Notes: generated by a model not told the origin, from the sequence alone. A stretch of DNA of 16,728 nt from an uncultured Micrococcales bacterium (GCA_903927775.1 CAIYOE010000078.1:1-16728); one strand, 5' to 3'; positions 6,931 to 15,318 are shown, numbered from the stretch's first letter. Numbers and translations are program-made.

Positions 6931-8196
6931 ATGAGCGACCTTGGTTCTTGGGGCGCTTCACCTGCTAATAAACCAGAAGCAGGTTCGCAAGATTCCGGCA
7001 CTTCGGCGGGCATCAGCAAAGCCAGCTCGCAAGAGTCACCCTGGCCAGTCTCTAGGCTTAGCCAAACCCTAAAAGATTTTATTGATCGCCTAGGAATGCT
7101 GTGGGTTGAGGGAGAGATTGCCAAGATCTCTTTCACCAACAACATGTTTGCGCAGCTAAGAGACCTTCAATCCGAGAACAGTGTTGAAATCCACTCTTGG
7201 AACATCGCAAAGATCGACCCAACCATCAAACAGGGCGATCGCGTTGTGGCGCTCGTCAAACCAAACTTTTGGCCAAAAAATGGCAAACTCAGCATGCAGG
7301 TTTTCGAAATGCGCAAGGTTGGCCTTGGCGAGCTTCTTGAGCGTTTAGAACGGCTGCGAACGCAGCTTGCATCCGAGGGGCTTACTCAGGTTAAACAGCC
7401 CCTCCCCTACCTGCCGAATCTAATCGGTTTGATCACTGGCAAAGATTCAGACGCAGAAAAAGATGTGCTTCAAAACGCGCGGTTGCGGTGGCCGGAGGTA
7501 CAGTTCAGGGTGATTCACACCCCGGTGCAAGGCGATAAAGCAGCACCTCAGATCATCGCTGCAATAAAAGAACTAGACGCGGATCCTGCAGTGGATGTGA
7601 TTGTAATTGCCCGCGGTGGTGGGTCATTCCTGGATCTCTTGGTTTTCAGCGACGAAGCCCTAGTGCGCGCAGCCGCCGCAACTAGCAAGCCCCTGGTAAG
7701 TGCCATCGGACACGAGAACGACCGCCCGGTCTTAGATGACGTAGCTGATCTTCGTGCCAGCACCCCAACAGATGCGGCAAAGCGTGTGGTGCCAGATGTG
7801 CAAGAAGAACGCCTGCGAATCACACAGCTTTTGAACCGCCTCTACCTGCGCGTAGGGGGTCAAATCAATCAGGGCATGGATTTGATTGCGCAGTTGCGAA
7901 GCAGGCCCATTCTGGCCAATCCTCACACTTTCATCGCACTGCGCCAAGAGCAACTGGACCGCCACTTGGCCGATGCTCGAGGTGCATTCGGAACGCTTTT
8001 GAGCCACGAGCAACTTCGGTTGGACCACCTGAAACAACAGGTCCGCTCGCTTAGCCCCCAGAGCACCTTAGACAGAGGGTACGCGGTGGTCCGCACCAGT
8101 GAAGGTCAGGTCATCACCGACTCGGCAACTGTGATACCCGGCACAACAATAAAAATCCGGGTCGCCAAGGGTGAGATCCAGGCAACCAGCAACTGA
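6931..8196 (+). CDS. xseA: Exodeoxyribonuclease VII large subunit
   Basis: Catalytic subunit of ExoVII, which degrades single-stranded DNA from both ends together with XseB. Residues 1-35 are a Ser/Ala-rich low-complexity extension. An OB-fold follows (about 38-130, starting [10 protein letters not shown] and containing WVEGEIA). The catalytic domain shows [13 protein letters not shown] (168-180), ARGGGSF (227-233) and the [24 protein letters not shown] block (257-280; H261 and D264 are the likely active-site pair). The C-terminal part is the helical XseB-binding region ending in LDRGYAVV. The start is ATG 6931 with AAAGG 9 nt upstream. It is the first gene of a compact five-gene run (gaps of 16, 15, 0 and 15 bp) and is divergent from ispH over 25 bp. 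Confidence 0.95.
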   Translation: MSDLGSWGASPANKPEAGSQDSGTSAGISKASSQESPWPVSRLSQTLKDFIDRLGMLWVEGEIAKISFTNNMFAQLRDLQSENSVEIHSWNIAKIDPTIKQGDRVVALVKPNFWPKNGKLSMQVFEMRKVGLGELLERLERLRTQLASEGLTQVKQPLPYLPNLIGLITGKDSDAEKDVLQNARLRWPEVQFRVIHTPVQGDKAAPQIIAAIKELDADPAVDVIVIARGGGSFLDLLVFSDEALVRAAAATSKPLVSAIGHENDRPVLDDVADLRASTPTDAAKRVVPDVQEERLRITQLLNRLYLRVGGQINQGMDLIAQLRSRPILANPHTFIALRQEQLDRHLADARGAFGTLLSHEQLRLDHLKQQVRSLSPQSTLDRGYAVVRTSEGQVITDSATVIPGTTIKIRVAKGEIQATSN

Positions 8197-8212
8197 ATTA
8201 AGGTAAGAAGAG

Positions 8213-8452
8213 ATGACTGAAAAAGCGCACGAGACCAAAAACGCCGAAGTAACGCAGCTAAGTTACGAGCAAGCCCGCGATCAGCTGGTGCAGGTGGTAG
8301 CAAGCCTGGAACAGGGCAGCGCAACACTGGAGGAATCCATGGCGCTCTGGGAACGCGGAGAGGCGCTAGCCGCGCAGTGTGAACTTTGGCTTAGCGGAGC
8401 AAAGGCCCGTTTAGACGCGGCTTTGGCTGCTAAACAAGCCGACTCTGAATAG
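8213..8452 (+). CDS. xseB: Exodeoxyribonuclease VII small subunit
   Basis: A 79-residue helical hairpin protein that binds the coiled-coil arm of XseA several times over to form ExoVII. The family signature can be seen: [21 protein letters not shown] (17-37) and then [15 protein letters not shown] (40-54). The length is typical. ATG 8213 follows a purine-rich stretch (AAGGTAAGAAG), 16 bp after the xseA stop, so translation of the two subunits is probably linked. Confidence 0.95.
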   Translation: MTEKAHETKNAEVTQLSYEQARDQLVQVVASLEQGSATLEESMALWERGEALAAQCELWLSGAKARLDAALAAKQADSE

Positions 8453-8467
8453 CGGCGAGAGAAAACA

Positions 8468-9079
8468 ATGACGGACATCGAACTTTCCAAGTTAAGCGAC
8501 GAAGAGCGCGCCAAAAAACGTCGCGCCAAGCAGACTCAAAACAACCTCATTTTGTCGCTTTTGGCCTGCCTCGGCATGGTTGCGGTTATCGTTCTGGCAG
8601 TCCCCCGACCCACCACCAGCCTGATTCCTCACGTTGATTACAAAACCGTTGCTTCTCAGGCGGAAAGCACCAGCAACTTGCCAGTAGTTGCACCAGGATT
8701 ACCGGGTGCAAAATGGTACTCCAACGCCGCCAGGTTCACCGCAAAGCCAGCCGATGGCGTAGCCAACTGGTACGTGGGGTTCGTTGGCCCCAAAGGTGAA
8801 TACTTGGGACTGACTCAAGGATTCGATGCCAACCCGACCTGGACCATGCTTCAGCTTCAGGGAGATATCCCAAGCGGAACGCTGACTATCGCGGGAACCA
8901 AATGGGTAATCTGGCAGTCAACCACCAAGAATGACCCTCCCAAGAGTCGCGATTACGCTCTGGTAGCGGACATTGAGTCAACGGGCTCTGCGCCCGCCCA
9001 ACAGTTCATAGTTTTCGGCTCGGCCACAAAAACGCAACTCAAATCATTTGCCCAGTCAGTAGCAAAGGCGGTCAAGTAA
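8468..9079 (+). CDS. DUF4245 single-pass membrane protein
   Basis: Recognised as a DUF4245-family protein of actinobacteria; function unknown. It has 203 residues: a charged cytoplasmic N-terminus (1-25, rich in Lys/Arg), one transmembrane helix (about 27-45), then an extracytoplasmic domain with motifs such as LPGAKWYSNAARF (78-90) and a Trp-rich middle (NWYVGF, KWVIWQ). It is an N-in signal-anchor, with no lipobox seen. It sits 15 bp after xseB. Its TAA is immediately followed by the ATG of the carbonic anhydrase (zero gap), so the two are probably translated together. The M. tuberculosis counterpart (Rv1100, from memory) also lies between fum and xseAB. Confidence 0.78.
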   Translation: MTDIELSKLSDEERAKKRRAKQTQNNLILSLLACLGMVAVIVLAVPRPTTSLIPHVDYKTVASQAESTSNLPVVAPGLPGAKWYSNAARFTAKPADGVANWYVGFVGPKGEYLGLTQGFDANPTWTMLQLQGDIPSGTLTIAGTKWVIWQSTTKNDPPKSRDYALVADIESTGSAPAQQFIVFGSATKTQLKSFAQSVAKAVK

Positions 9080-9709
9080 ATGCTAGAAGCAGATCTACCA
9101 ACCAACCCTCAAGAGGCTTGGCAGGCAATCGTCGATGGAAACCGCAGGTTCGTATCGGGTTCATTGGCGCACCCTAGGCAAGACATCGATCGCCGAACCT
9201 CTTTAGCGGCTGCACAAAAGCCATTTGCGGCTCTATTTGGCTGCGCAGATAGCCGCCTGAGTGCGGAAATCATCTTCGATGTTGGCCTAGGCGATCTATT
9301 CGTGGTTCGCAACGCCGGACAGGTTATCGGCGAGACCATTCTGGGCTCCATGGAGTACAGCGTTGAGGTGCTCGGGGTTTCGCTGATTTTAGTTCTGGGC
9401 CACGATGAGTGCGGTGCTGTGCGCGCCACCATCAATGCCACCGAAGGCAAGACTCCCGCCAAAGGCGAGTTCATTGGCGAATTGGTGCGCAAAATTCAAC
9501 CCACCGTATTAGAGGCAAATGCTCAAGGATTGTTTGGAATCGACGAAATCACAGAATTGCATGTGAAGGACACGATCAACGAGATGGTGACTCGGTCGGC
9601 AGTGATTTCCCAGGCAATCAACGACGGTAAATTGGCTGTTGTAGGTGCTAACTACAAGCTTGTCGAAGGCGAAGTCCACCCCATCATGGTGGTTGGAGAC
9701 ATTAGGTAA
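9080..9709 (+). CDS. Beta-class carbonic anhydrase
   Basis: Interconverts CO2 and bicarbonate using zinc; cytoplasmic, 209 residues with no signal peptide. Zinc ligands and the catalytic dyad are in place: C55, D57 and R59 in GCADSRL, and H108 and C111 in GHDECGAV. RNAG (77-80) is also conserved. The C-terminal segment VVGANYKLVEGEV is typical of the bacterial clade. The ATG follows the DUF4245 stop directly, and fumC starts 15 bp later. Bicarbonate supply for carboxylating enzymes linked to the TCA cycle is a reasonable reason for sitting next to fumC, but that is inference. Bicarbonate transport (SulP fusion) can be excluded because no membrane segments are present. Confidence 0.93.
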   Translation: MLEADLPTNPQEAWQAIVDGNRRFVSGSLAHPRQDIDRRTSLAAAQKPFAALFGCADSRLSAEIIFDVGLGDLFVVRNAGQVIGETILGSMEYSVEVLGVSLILVLGHDECGAVRATINATEGKTPAKGEFIGELVRKIQPTVLEANAQGLFGIDEITELHVKDTINEMVTRSAVISQAINDGKLAVVGANYKLVEGEVHPIMVVGDIR

Positions 9710-9724
9710 CGAAAGGTTCCACTC

Positions 9725-11113
9725 ATGGAATTCCGCATTGAACACGACACCATGGGCGAGGTTCGCGTCCCGGTCAACGCCCTGTATCGCGCTCAGACTC
9801 AGCGTGCTGTAGAGAACTTCCCGATCAGCGGAACCACACTGGAGCGTGCCCACATCGCCGCTTTGGCGCAGATCAAGAAGGCCGCTGCCCACGCAAATGC
9901 TGCGCTCGGCGTTCTAAAGCCAGATATGGCTGCCGCAATCAGCGGCGCTGCCGACGCAGTGATTACCGGCAAACACGACGGCGAATTCCCGGTGGACATT
10001 TTCCAGACCGGCTCCGGCACTTCGAGCAACATGAACATGAACGAGGTTCTGGCGACCCTCGCTTCGGAGCTACACGGCTCGCCGGTTCACCCAAATGACC
10101 ACGTCAACGCCAGCCAGTCCAGCAACGACGTATTTCCCACCTCGGTGCACGTAGCCGTTACCAGCGCACTTATCCACGACTTGCTCCCTGCACTGGATCA
10201 CCTGGCGCTTTCGCTAGAAGAAAAGGCTGTTCTCTGGAAGTCGGTTGTAAAGGCCGGACGCACCCACCTAATGGATGCCACCCCGGTGACCCTGGGTCAG
10301 GAGTTCGGAGGTTACGCGGCTCAGATTCGCTACGGCATCGAGCGTGTTCAGAGCACTATCGGTCGCGTTGCCGAGGTACCGCTGGGCGGCACTGCAGTCG
10401 GCACCGGAATCAACACTCCAAAGGGTTTCCCACAGGCTGTTATCAAGCTGCTTGCAGAAGAAACCGGCCTACCAATCACCGAAGCACGCGACCACTTTGA
10501 GGCACAGGGCGCACGAGACGCACTGGTCGAAGCATCGGGTGCGCTTCGCGTTCTTGCAGTCAGCCTCACCAAGATCAACAACGACCTACGTTGGATGGGA
10601 TCCGGACCAAACGCTGGCATCGCGGAACTTCACATCCCAGACCTACAGCCAGGTTCGTCGATCATGCCCGGCAAGGTCAACCCGGTTATCCCAGAAGCCG
10701 TGATGATGGTCTGTGCCCGCGTAATCGGAAACGACGCAACCACCGCTTGGGCTGGTGCCAGTGGCAACTTTGAGCTAAATGTTGCCATTCCGGTAATGGG
10801 TAACGCGTTGCTAGAGAGCATTCGCTTGCTAAGCAACAGCATGCGCTTGCTGGCAGACAAGACCATAAAGGGTCTCGAGGCGAACGAGGCACGCGCCCGC
10901 GCGCTTGCAGAGTCGAGCCCAAGCATCGTTACCCCGCTAAACAAGTACATCGGGTACGAGGCAGCGGCCAAGATTGCTAAGCACGCCGTTCACGAGGGGC
11001 TGACCGTTCGTCAATCGACCATCGACCTGGGCTATGTAGACGGAGAAAAACTGACCATGGAGCAACTAGACAAGGCACTAGACGTGCTTTCTATGACCAG
11101 CCCAGGCCTATAA
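9725..11113 (+). CDS. fumC: Class II fumarate hydratase
   Basis: Iron-independent fumarase, interconverting fumarate and L-malate in the TCA cycle as a tetramer. The 462 residues match the FumC length. Signature blocks are [14 protein letters not shown] (95-108), [13 protein letters not shown] (130-142), [17 protein letters not shown] (177-193, catalytic His 181) and the fumarase/aspartase signature [11 protein letters not shown] (310-320) on the mobile loop with Ser 311. These residues fit fumarase better than aspartase or argininosuccinate lyase. ATG 9725 is preceded by AAAGG. It is the last gene of the xseA run and is followed by a strong hairpin terminator. Confidence 0.96.
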   Translation: MEFRIEHDTMGEVRVPVNALYRAQTQRAVENFPISGTTLERAHIAALAQIKKAAAHANAALGVLKPDMAAAISGAADAVITGKHDGEFPVDIFQTGSGTSSNMNMNEVLATLASELHGSPVHPNDHVNASQSSNDVFPTSVHVAVTSALIHDLLPALDHLALSLEEKAVLWKSVVKAGRTHLMDATPVTLGQEFGGYAAQIRYGIERVQSTIGRVAEVPLGGTAVGTGINTPKGFPQAVIKLLAEETGLPITEARDHFEAQGARDALVEASGALRVLAVSLTKINNDLRWMGSGPNAGIAELHIPDLQPGSSIMPGKVNPVIPEAVMMVCARVIGNDATTAWAGASGNFELNVAIPVMGNALLESIRLLSNSMRLLADKTIKGLEANEARARALAESSPSIVTPLNKYIGYEAAAKIAKHAVHEGLTVRQSTIDLGYVDGEKLTMEQLDKALDVLSMTSPGL

Positions 11114-11138
11114 CAACCCTTTAGAACCACAATCGTAG

Positions 11139-11171
11139 AAGGGCGGTTTCCCAACTTGGGAGACCGCCCTT
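11139..11171 (+). terminator. Intrinsic terminator after fumC
   Basis: A 14-bp stem with one G-U pair (AAGGGCGGTTTCCC / GGGAGACCGCCCTT) around an AACTT loop, followed by TTCTTCTT. It is the terminator of the xseA-fumC run. Its minus-strand form may also serve the MFS gene that ends at 11188, although the T-run on that side is poor. Confidence 0.85.
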
Positions 11172-11187
11172 TCTTCTTGCCGAAAAA

Positions 11188-12525
11188 CTAGATTTGTGGC
11201 TGAAAGTTACGCAACCTAGGCGTGATTCGCAAAATCAGGAACATGGCCAAAACAATACCGATGCCGCCTACTAACGGGCCGGCCCAAAGGCCAATCACAG
11301 CCGCCATCACCCCGGCATAGATATCTCCGAGCCTCGGTCCCCCGCCAACGACGGCTAGAAAAATCCCCTGAAGCCGACCTCGCATCTGGTCGGGCACCGA
11401 TGAAAGCAGCATCGATGTTCGGAAAATGGCCGAGACCTCATCCGAGGCTCCCATTCCAAAAAACGCTAAACCAGAAAACACTAGAGCTGTCAGATTTGCA
11501 CCCGCCAAAGACGCTGTGGGGTGCCCAAACGCTCCTGTTCCCATGGCCAGTAACACCACGCCAAATAATGCCGTGAACAAACCGTATATCTTCACCGAGT
11601 TAGCAATCGCCAAACCTTGCAGACGTATCTGAACGACCCGACCACTGAACGCACTAGTTGCAAATGAACCAGCCGCACCCGCGGCAGTCAAAATACCCAC
11701 GGTTATTGGTCCGCCACCGATGATAGTCGCGGCCGCTGCCGGAAGCACCACGTATGGTCGACCGAGGCCCATAGCAATGATATCCACCACAAAACCGGCA
11801 CGAATGTGAGGTGCGGTGCCAAGGAAATCCATTGATTCCTTAAATGATTTCCAACCGGGACGTATTGCGTCCTCGGCAACTTTGATCTTTGGAAGCATGG
11901 CGATTCCCAGGAATCCCGTGGCGGTCAGGGCTAGGTCGCAGGCGAACGCAACTGAATAGGTGGATACAGCCACCAAAATTCCCGCGAGCGCCGGACCCGC
12001 CATGATTTGGGTTCCCATTGAGATACCGTTTAGAGCACTTGCCCTGGTTAGCAGTTCTTTGGGCAGGATTCGCGGAATAACTGCCTGCCTAGCACCGCCC
12101 AAAACGGTTGCGGAAACAGCGGTCATTGTTGTGCAGACGTAGAAAGGCCATAGCTGGGTGTGGCCGCCGTCCAAGACTGCTTGCTGTTCTAGAATGCTAA
12201 GCACAAACAGCCCAGCTGTAGCCGAGAACATGATTGACGCCGAAACAATCATTACCAGGCGGCGGTCAAAGGCGTCTGTAATCATTCCACCGATGGGACC
12301 CGCCAAAACCATTGGGATTAGAGCGATTCCACCTACTAGAGCAACTGCGGTGGTGCTTTTTGAAATATCGAAAATCTGCAGCGCCACTGCAACCAAAGTG
12401 AGCTGCGTCCCTAAGCCATTTAGAACGTTCCCGATCCAAAGTCGAGCAAACTGAGGAGACTCCCTAAGCGGGGTCAGGTCGGCTAGGTGTCGGCGCGAGC
12501 CGACTTTACTTGACTGCGTCGCCAA
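11188..12525 (-). CDS. MFS transporter, drug/siderophore exporter type
   Basis: Major facilitator with about 12 predicted helices (445 residues), of the MFS_3/EntS-like exporter group. The cytoplasmic loop between helices 2 and 3 carries motif A as GGMITDAFDRRLVM (79-92), and the N-terminus has the family-type ESPQFARLWIGNVLNGLG segment (22-39). The substrate cannot be inferred. The start codon appears to be TTG (12525-12523): no in-frame ATG or GTG occurs before the first helix, and this TTG overlaps the end of the upstream NTF2-like gene by 20 bp, pointing to translational coupling. The N-terminal 20 residues are polar and not conserved-looking, so a slightly later non-ATG start cannot be excluded. 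It is convergent with fumC. Confidence 0.85.
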   Translation of the reverse strand: MATQSSKVGSRRHLADLTPLRESPQFARLWIGNVLNGLGTQLTLVAVALQIFDISKSTTAVALVGGIALIPMVLAGPIGGMITDAFDRRLVMIVSASIMFSATAGLFVLSILEQQAVLDGGHTQLWPFYVCTTMTAVSATVLGGARQAVIPRILPKELLTRASALNGISMGTQIMAGPALAGILVAVSTYSVAFACDLALTATGFLGIAMLPKIKVAEDAIRPGWKSFKESMDFLGTAPHIRAGFVVDIIAMGLGRPYVVLPAAAATIIGGGPITVGILTAAGAAGSFATSAFSGRVVQIRLQGLAIANSVKIYGLFTALFGVVLLAMGTGAFGHPTASLAGANLTALVFSGLAFFGMGASDEVSAIFRTSMLLSSVPDQMRGRLQGIFLAVVGGGPRLGDIYAGVMAAVIGLWAGPLVGGIGIVLAMFLILRITPRLRNFQPQI

Positions 12526-12907
12526 CGCGTTCCCACATCTTTGCCATTACCCACCACTGGCCATCAAGGTAGACCAGGTTTAGGTAGTCCTGCATGAGGC
12601 CGCCAAACATCTGCAACTGGGCGTGGACTAACGCCAAAGTTGGCGAAATTTGGTTGAACATCAGCACTGAATCGGCTCGAACATCGCCGGGTGTGTTAGC
12701 TGGAGAGACCCTGTTGGCAACCGCATCGCGGTAAATCGCGTATGGGCGAATGTTCAAGGTTCCGGTTTGAGCCGAATAAAGCACGCATTCCTTGTGAAAA
12801 ACCCTATCGAAAAGCTCCATGTCTTGATTCCACAAGACTTCAAAATAGTTGTCGATCAGTGTCGAAATTTCAGGGTCTGAGATGGTTGCCATGTCGTTGC
12901 GAGTCAT
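12506..12907 (-). CDS. NTF2-like / putative lumazine-binding-fold protein
   Basis: A small cytosolic protein (133 residues from ATG 12907) with the cone-shaped NTF2-like fold: an N-terminal helix (DNYFEVLWNQDMELFDRVFH), a strand with CVLYSAQTG, the RPYAIYRDAVANR segment, and a C-terminal pair of strands DYLNLVYLDGQWWVMAKMWE. This resembles the 'putative lumazine-binding' and SnoaL-like groups, whose members range from enzymes to ligand-binding proteins. No specific activity can be assigned. ATG 12892 is an alternative start; 12907 is favoured because TAGTCT lies 7 nt upstream. Its 3' end overlaps the MFS transporter by 20 bp, so they likely form a two-gene operon; a binding protein or enzyme working on the exported compound is speculation. 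Confidence 0.75.
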   Translation of the reverse strand: MTRNDMATISDPEISTLIDNYFEVLWNQDMELFDRVFHKECVLYSAQTGTLNIRPYAIYRDAVANRVSPANTPGDVRADSVLMFNQISPTLALVHAQLQMFGGLMQDYLNLVYLDGQWWVMAKMWERVGDAVK

Positions 12908-12914
12908 GAAAGAC

Positions 12915-12920
12915 AGACTA
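12915..12920 (-). promoter_or_regulatory. -10 element for the NTF2-like/MFS pair
   Basis: On the minus strand TAGTCT is followed by 7 nt and then ATG 12907. No Shine-Dalgarno is present, so a leaderless mRNA is likely. Confidence 0.42.
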
Positions 12921-12962
12921 CCCCCGAGGGAAAGCTGCAGGCGGCAACCCCCGCTCAAGACA

Positions 12963-13049
12963 CTTTGGGCAGCCACCCCTTTCGGAGCAACTGCCCAAAG
13001 CGCTATTCAGCGGTATTTCTGATTAGCCCCTCACCGGTTTCCCGATGAG
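12963..13049 (-). ncRNA. Tandem GNRA-capped hairpins between phoH and the NTF2-like gene
   Basis: Minus-strand RNA folds by eye into three hairpins starting 10 nt after the phoH stop. First, CUCAUCGG-GAAA-CCGGUGAG (13049-13030, one U-G pair). Second, CGCU-GAAU-AGCG (13012-13001). Third, and directly abutting, a 17-bp helix (13000-12963) made of a 10-bp outer stem CUUUGGGCAG/CUGCCCAAAG, three wobble pairs UUG/UGG, and CUCC/GGGG with a GAAA loop. The wobbles and GNRA loops form only on the minus strand. No U-tract follows. It could be a phoH 3' element or U-poor terminator, or the leader of the next operon. Confidence 0.45.
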
Positions 13050-13059
13050 TATTACGAGT

Positions 13060-14400
13060 CTAAATGTCTAGTAGGTCGGTGACTAGCGCCGCGATAGCCG
13101 ATCGCTCGCTTCTTGTCAGAGTTACGTGACCGAACAGTGGCTGACCCTTGAGGGCCTCTACCACGGCAGCCACGCCATCGTGACGACCGACTCGCAAGTT
13201 GTCACGCTGGGCTACGTCGTGGGTGAGCACAACGCGGCTGTTTTGACCAATGCGGCTGAGCATGCTCAACAGAACGTTGCGCTCAAGGCTCTGAGCTTCG
13301 TCGACGATCACAAAGCTGTCGTGCAGGCTGCGGCCACGGATGTGCGTCAGCGGCAGAATCTCTAGGATGTTGCGGTCCTGGATGTGCTCGATGACCTCTT
13401 TCGAACAAATGGTGCTCAGGGTGTCGTAAACAGCCTGACCCCAAGGGTTCATCTTGTCGTTTTCGCTACCGGGGAGGTAACCCAAGTCCTGGCCGCCAAC
13501 TGCGAACAATGGGCGGAAAACCAGGATCTTCTTCTGGGTGCGGCGTTCCATGACCGATTCAAGAGCTGCGGCCAAGGCCAATGCACTCTTACCGGTTCCA
13601 GCTTTACCGCCAAGGCTAACGATCCCCACTTCAGGGTCCAGCAACAGATCGATGGCAAGGCGCTGTTCGGCACTGCGACCGTGAACACCGAATACCTCGC
13701 TGTAACCGCGTACTAAACGAATCTGCTTTTCAGCAGTTACTCGACCAAGTGCGCCACCGCGGGCTGAGGTCAGGATCAACCCTGTGTTGGTTGGAAGCTT
13801 TTTGGCTTCGGCGTTTTCCAGAAGTTCGCGCTCGTAAAGCTCGCTCATCTGTTCTGGGCTAAGGCCAATCTCCACGACTCCGGTGTAGCCGGCATCGCGA
13901 GCTAGTTCGTGGCGGTATTCCTCTGCACCCATGCCCAAAGCAGAAGCCTTTACGCGCATAGGCAGATCTTTTGAAACAACGGTTACGTCGTAGCCCTCGC
14001 TGCGTAGGTTGAACGCACAAGCCAAAATACGGCTGTCGTTGTCTCCCATTTGGAAACCAGATGGCATTCCCGAGGAGTTCATGTGGTTGAGCTCGACGCG
14101 AAGGATTCCGCCATCGCCAACCTCAACCGGGAAGTCAAGGCGTTCATGCTTTTGGCGCAGGTCGTCTAGGTGGCGCAGAGCCTGACGAGCAAAGTAACCG
14201 ATCTCTGGGTCGTGGCGCTTGCCTTCAAGTTCGTTGATTACAACAATCGGAATCACTACTTCGTGTTCCGCAAATCTAAACATTGCGCGAGGGTCGCTGA
14301 GCAAGACGCTGGTGTCTAGGATGAAGGTCTTAACCTTCTGCTGAACCTGACTTTGCGCCTGAGCCTGACTGGTTGACGGTGTGGAAATAGCCTTGGCCAT
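13060..14400 (-). CDS. PIN-PhoH fusion ATPase (PhoH2 type)
   Basis: Two-domain protein of 446 residues, as in mycobacterial PhoH2, where the family joins a PIN ribonuclease to a PhoH helicase-like ATPase that unwinds and cuts RNA. A Gln/Ser-rich tail (1-22) precedes the PIN domain (about 24-150), with acidic residues D29 (FILDTSVL), E57 (INELEG), D120 and D122 (GDNDSRIL) and D145 (SKDLPMR). The PhoH domain has Walker [10 protein letters not shown] (264-272) and Walker B FVIVDEAQ (363-370). ATG 14400 is preceded by GAGGGG (14413-14408) with 7 nt spacing. The mycobacterial gene has a small antitoxin-like ORF (phoAT) upstream; a possible but weak counterpart is discussed separately. Older annotations call it a phosphate-starvation protein, but nothing here shows phosphate control. 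Confidence 0.94.
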   Translation of the reverse strand: MAKAISTPSTSQAQAQSQVQQKVKTFILDTSVLLSDPRAMFRFAEHEVVIPIVVINELEGKRHDPEIGYFARQALRHLDDLRQKHERLDFPVEVGDGGILRVELNHMNSSGMPSGFQMGDNDSRILACAFNLRSEGYDVTVVSKDLPMRVKASALGMGAEEYRHELARDAGYTGVVEIGLSPEQMSELYERELLENAEAKKLPTNTGLILTSARGGALGRVTAEKQIRLVRGYSEVFGVHGRSAEQRLAIDLLLDPEVGIVSLGGKAGTGKSALALAAALESVMERRTQKKILVFRPLFAVGGQDLGYLPGSENDKMNPWGQAVYDTLSTICSKEVIEHIQDRNILEILPLTHIRGRSLHDSFVIVDEAQSLERNVLLSMLSRIGQNSRVVLTHDVAQRDNLRVGRHDGVAAVVEALKGQPLFGHVTLTRSERSAIAALVTDLLDI

Positions 14401-14465
14401 TTGACTTCCCCTCTATGTGAACTTTGTATGAGGATATCCACACGTTTAAGGAGTTTTGCGCGCAA

Positions 14466-14481
14466 CACGCCCGAGGGCGTG
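14466..14481 (-). repeat. Short hairpin in the phoH upstream region
   Basis: Inverted repeat CACGCC / GGCGTG with a 4-nt loop, 66 nt upstream of phoH, next to a 10-bp palindrome TTGCGCGCAA (14456-14465). The 137-bp gap between uppS and phoH holds this, the terminator-like hairpin below and the phoH ribosome site. It could be part of the phoH leader or an operator; nothing fixes its role. Confidence 0.3.
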
Positions 14482-14514
14482 GAATGTTTACCAATCAATT
14501 TGTTTGGTTCAAAA

Positions 14515-14530
14515 TTTCGCTCCAGCGAAA
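14515..14530 (-). terminator. Terminator-like hairpin after uppS
   Basis: On the minus strand TTTCGC-TGGA-GCGAAA followed by TTTT, starting 7 nt after the uppS stop. It is short but has the stem-plus-T layout of an intrinsic terminator and would separate uppS from phoH. Confidence 0.55.
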
Positions 14531-14537
14531 CAGTGGT

Positions 14538-15311
14538 TTAGGCGCCAAAACGGCGATGGCGGCTCTCGAAAGCACGCAGCGCACGCAGGAAATCCACCTT
14601 TCGGAAATCCGGCCAGAGAGCTTCTTCGAAATACAACTCACTACTGGCGCTCTGCCAGAGCAAGAAACCGCTCAGGCGCTGTTCACCGCTGGTCCTGATG
14701 ATGAGATCTGGATCAGGCTGCCCACCCGTATAAAGATGTTCGCTAATCAGCTCGGGAGTCAGCAAACCGGCCAAATCATCGATGCTGGTTCCGGCAGCAC
14801 CGTGTTCCTTCAAAATAGAACGCATTGCGTCGGCGATTTCGATTCGACCACCGTAGCCGACGGCCAAGTTCACATGCGCACCTTTTTTACCAACACTTTT
14901 GGCTACCGCGGTGTCGATTTTTGCCAACAAATCTGCCGGTAGGAGGTCGCGATCACCCATCAACTGAAGGGTCCAGTTTCCAGACGCCGCCATCTCAGTC
15001 GTGAGTGCACCGATGATTCCAAGCAGATCTGCAAGTTCATCGCTGTTTCGGTTCTTCAGGTTGTCGGTACTCAACAGGTACAGGGTCACCACCTTGATAC
15101 CTAGGTCGTCGCACCATCCCAGGAATTCAAAGATTTTTTGCGCGCCTGCCTCATGGCCGGTGGCTGCTTTACTGAACGCGCGGCTCTTGGCCCAACGCCG
15201 ATTTCCGTCCAGCATCACTGCCACGTGCTGAGGTAGGTCTTGGCGAGCTCCGGGGCGCAAAACCGTCTTAGCCAAACGGCCCTCGTAAAGGCGGTAGATA
15301 AGGTTGCGCAT
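14538..15311 (-). CDS. uppS: Cis-prenyltransferase (UppS family, short-chain-like)
   Basis: Adds isopentenyl diphosphate units in cis to an allylic diphosphate; 257 residues from ATG 15311. Key motifs: MLDGNRRWAK (33-42, catalytic D35), GHEAG (52-56), TLYLLSTDNL (76-85) and RTSGEQRLSGFLLWQ (206-220). Leu79 falls where E. coli UppS has Ala69, a residue known to control chain length, and the DGNRRW/LLSTDNL pattern resembles the M. tuberculosis Rv1086 branch, which makes short Z,E-farnesyl diphosphate. The product may therefore be C15 and not undecaprenyl; general annotation would be isoprenyl transferase. ATG 15311 is preferred over TTG 15317 because TAGCAT lies 7 nt upstream. It is divergent from the hemolysin III gene, as are Rv1085c and Rv1086. 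Confidence 0.9.
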   Translation of the reverse strand: MRNLIYRLYEGRLAKTVLRPGARQDLPQHVAVMLDGNRRWAKSRAFSKAATGHEAGAQKIFEFLGWCDDLGIKVVTLYLLSTDNLKNRNSDELADLLGIIGALTTEMAASGNWTLQLMGDRDLLPADLLAKIDTAVAKSVGKKGAHVNLAVGYGGRIEIADAMRSILKEHGAAGTSIDDLAGLLTPELISEHLYTGGQPDPDLIIRTSGEQRLSGFLLWQSASSELYFEEALWPDFRKVDFLRALRAFESRHRRFGA

Positions 15312-15318
15312 AGGCAAA

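Noticed and set aside
6906..7145. Extension of the ispH reading frame upstream by 80 codons
   Set aside because: It overlaps the whole start of divergent xseA, lacks IspH-like sequence, and GTG 6905 fits the leaderless -10 spacing.
14434..14442. Sequence close to a DnaA box (ATATCCACA, one mismatch to TTATCCACA)
   Set aside because: A single imperfect copy with no cluster, no dnaA/dnaN neighbourhood and no AT-rich unwinding region; expected by chance.
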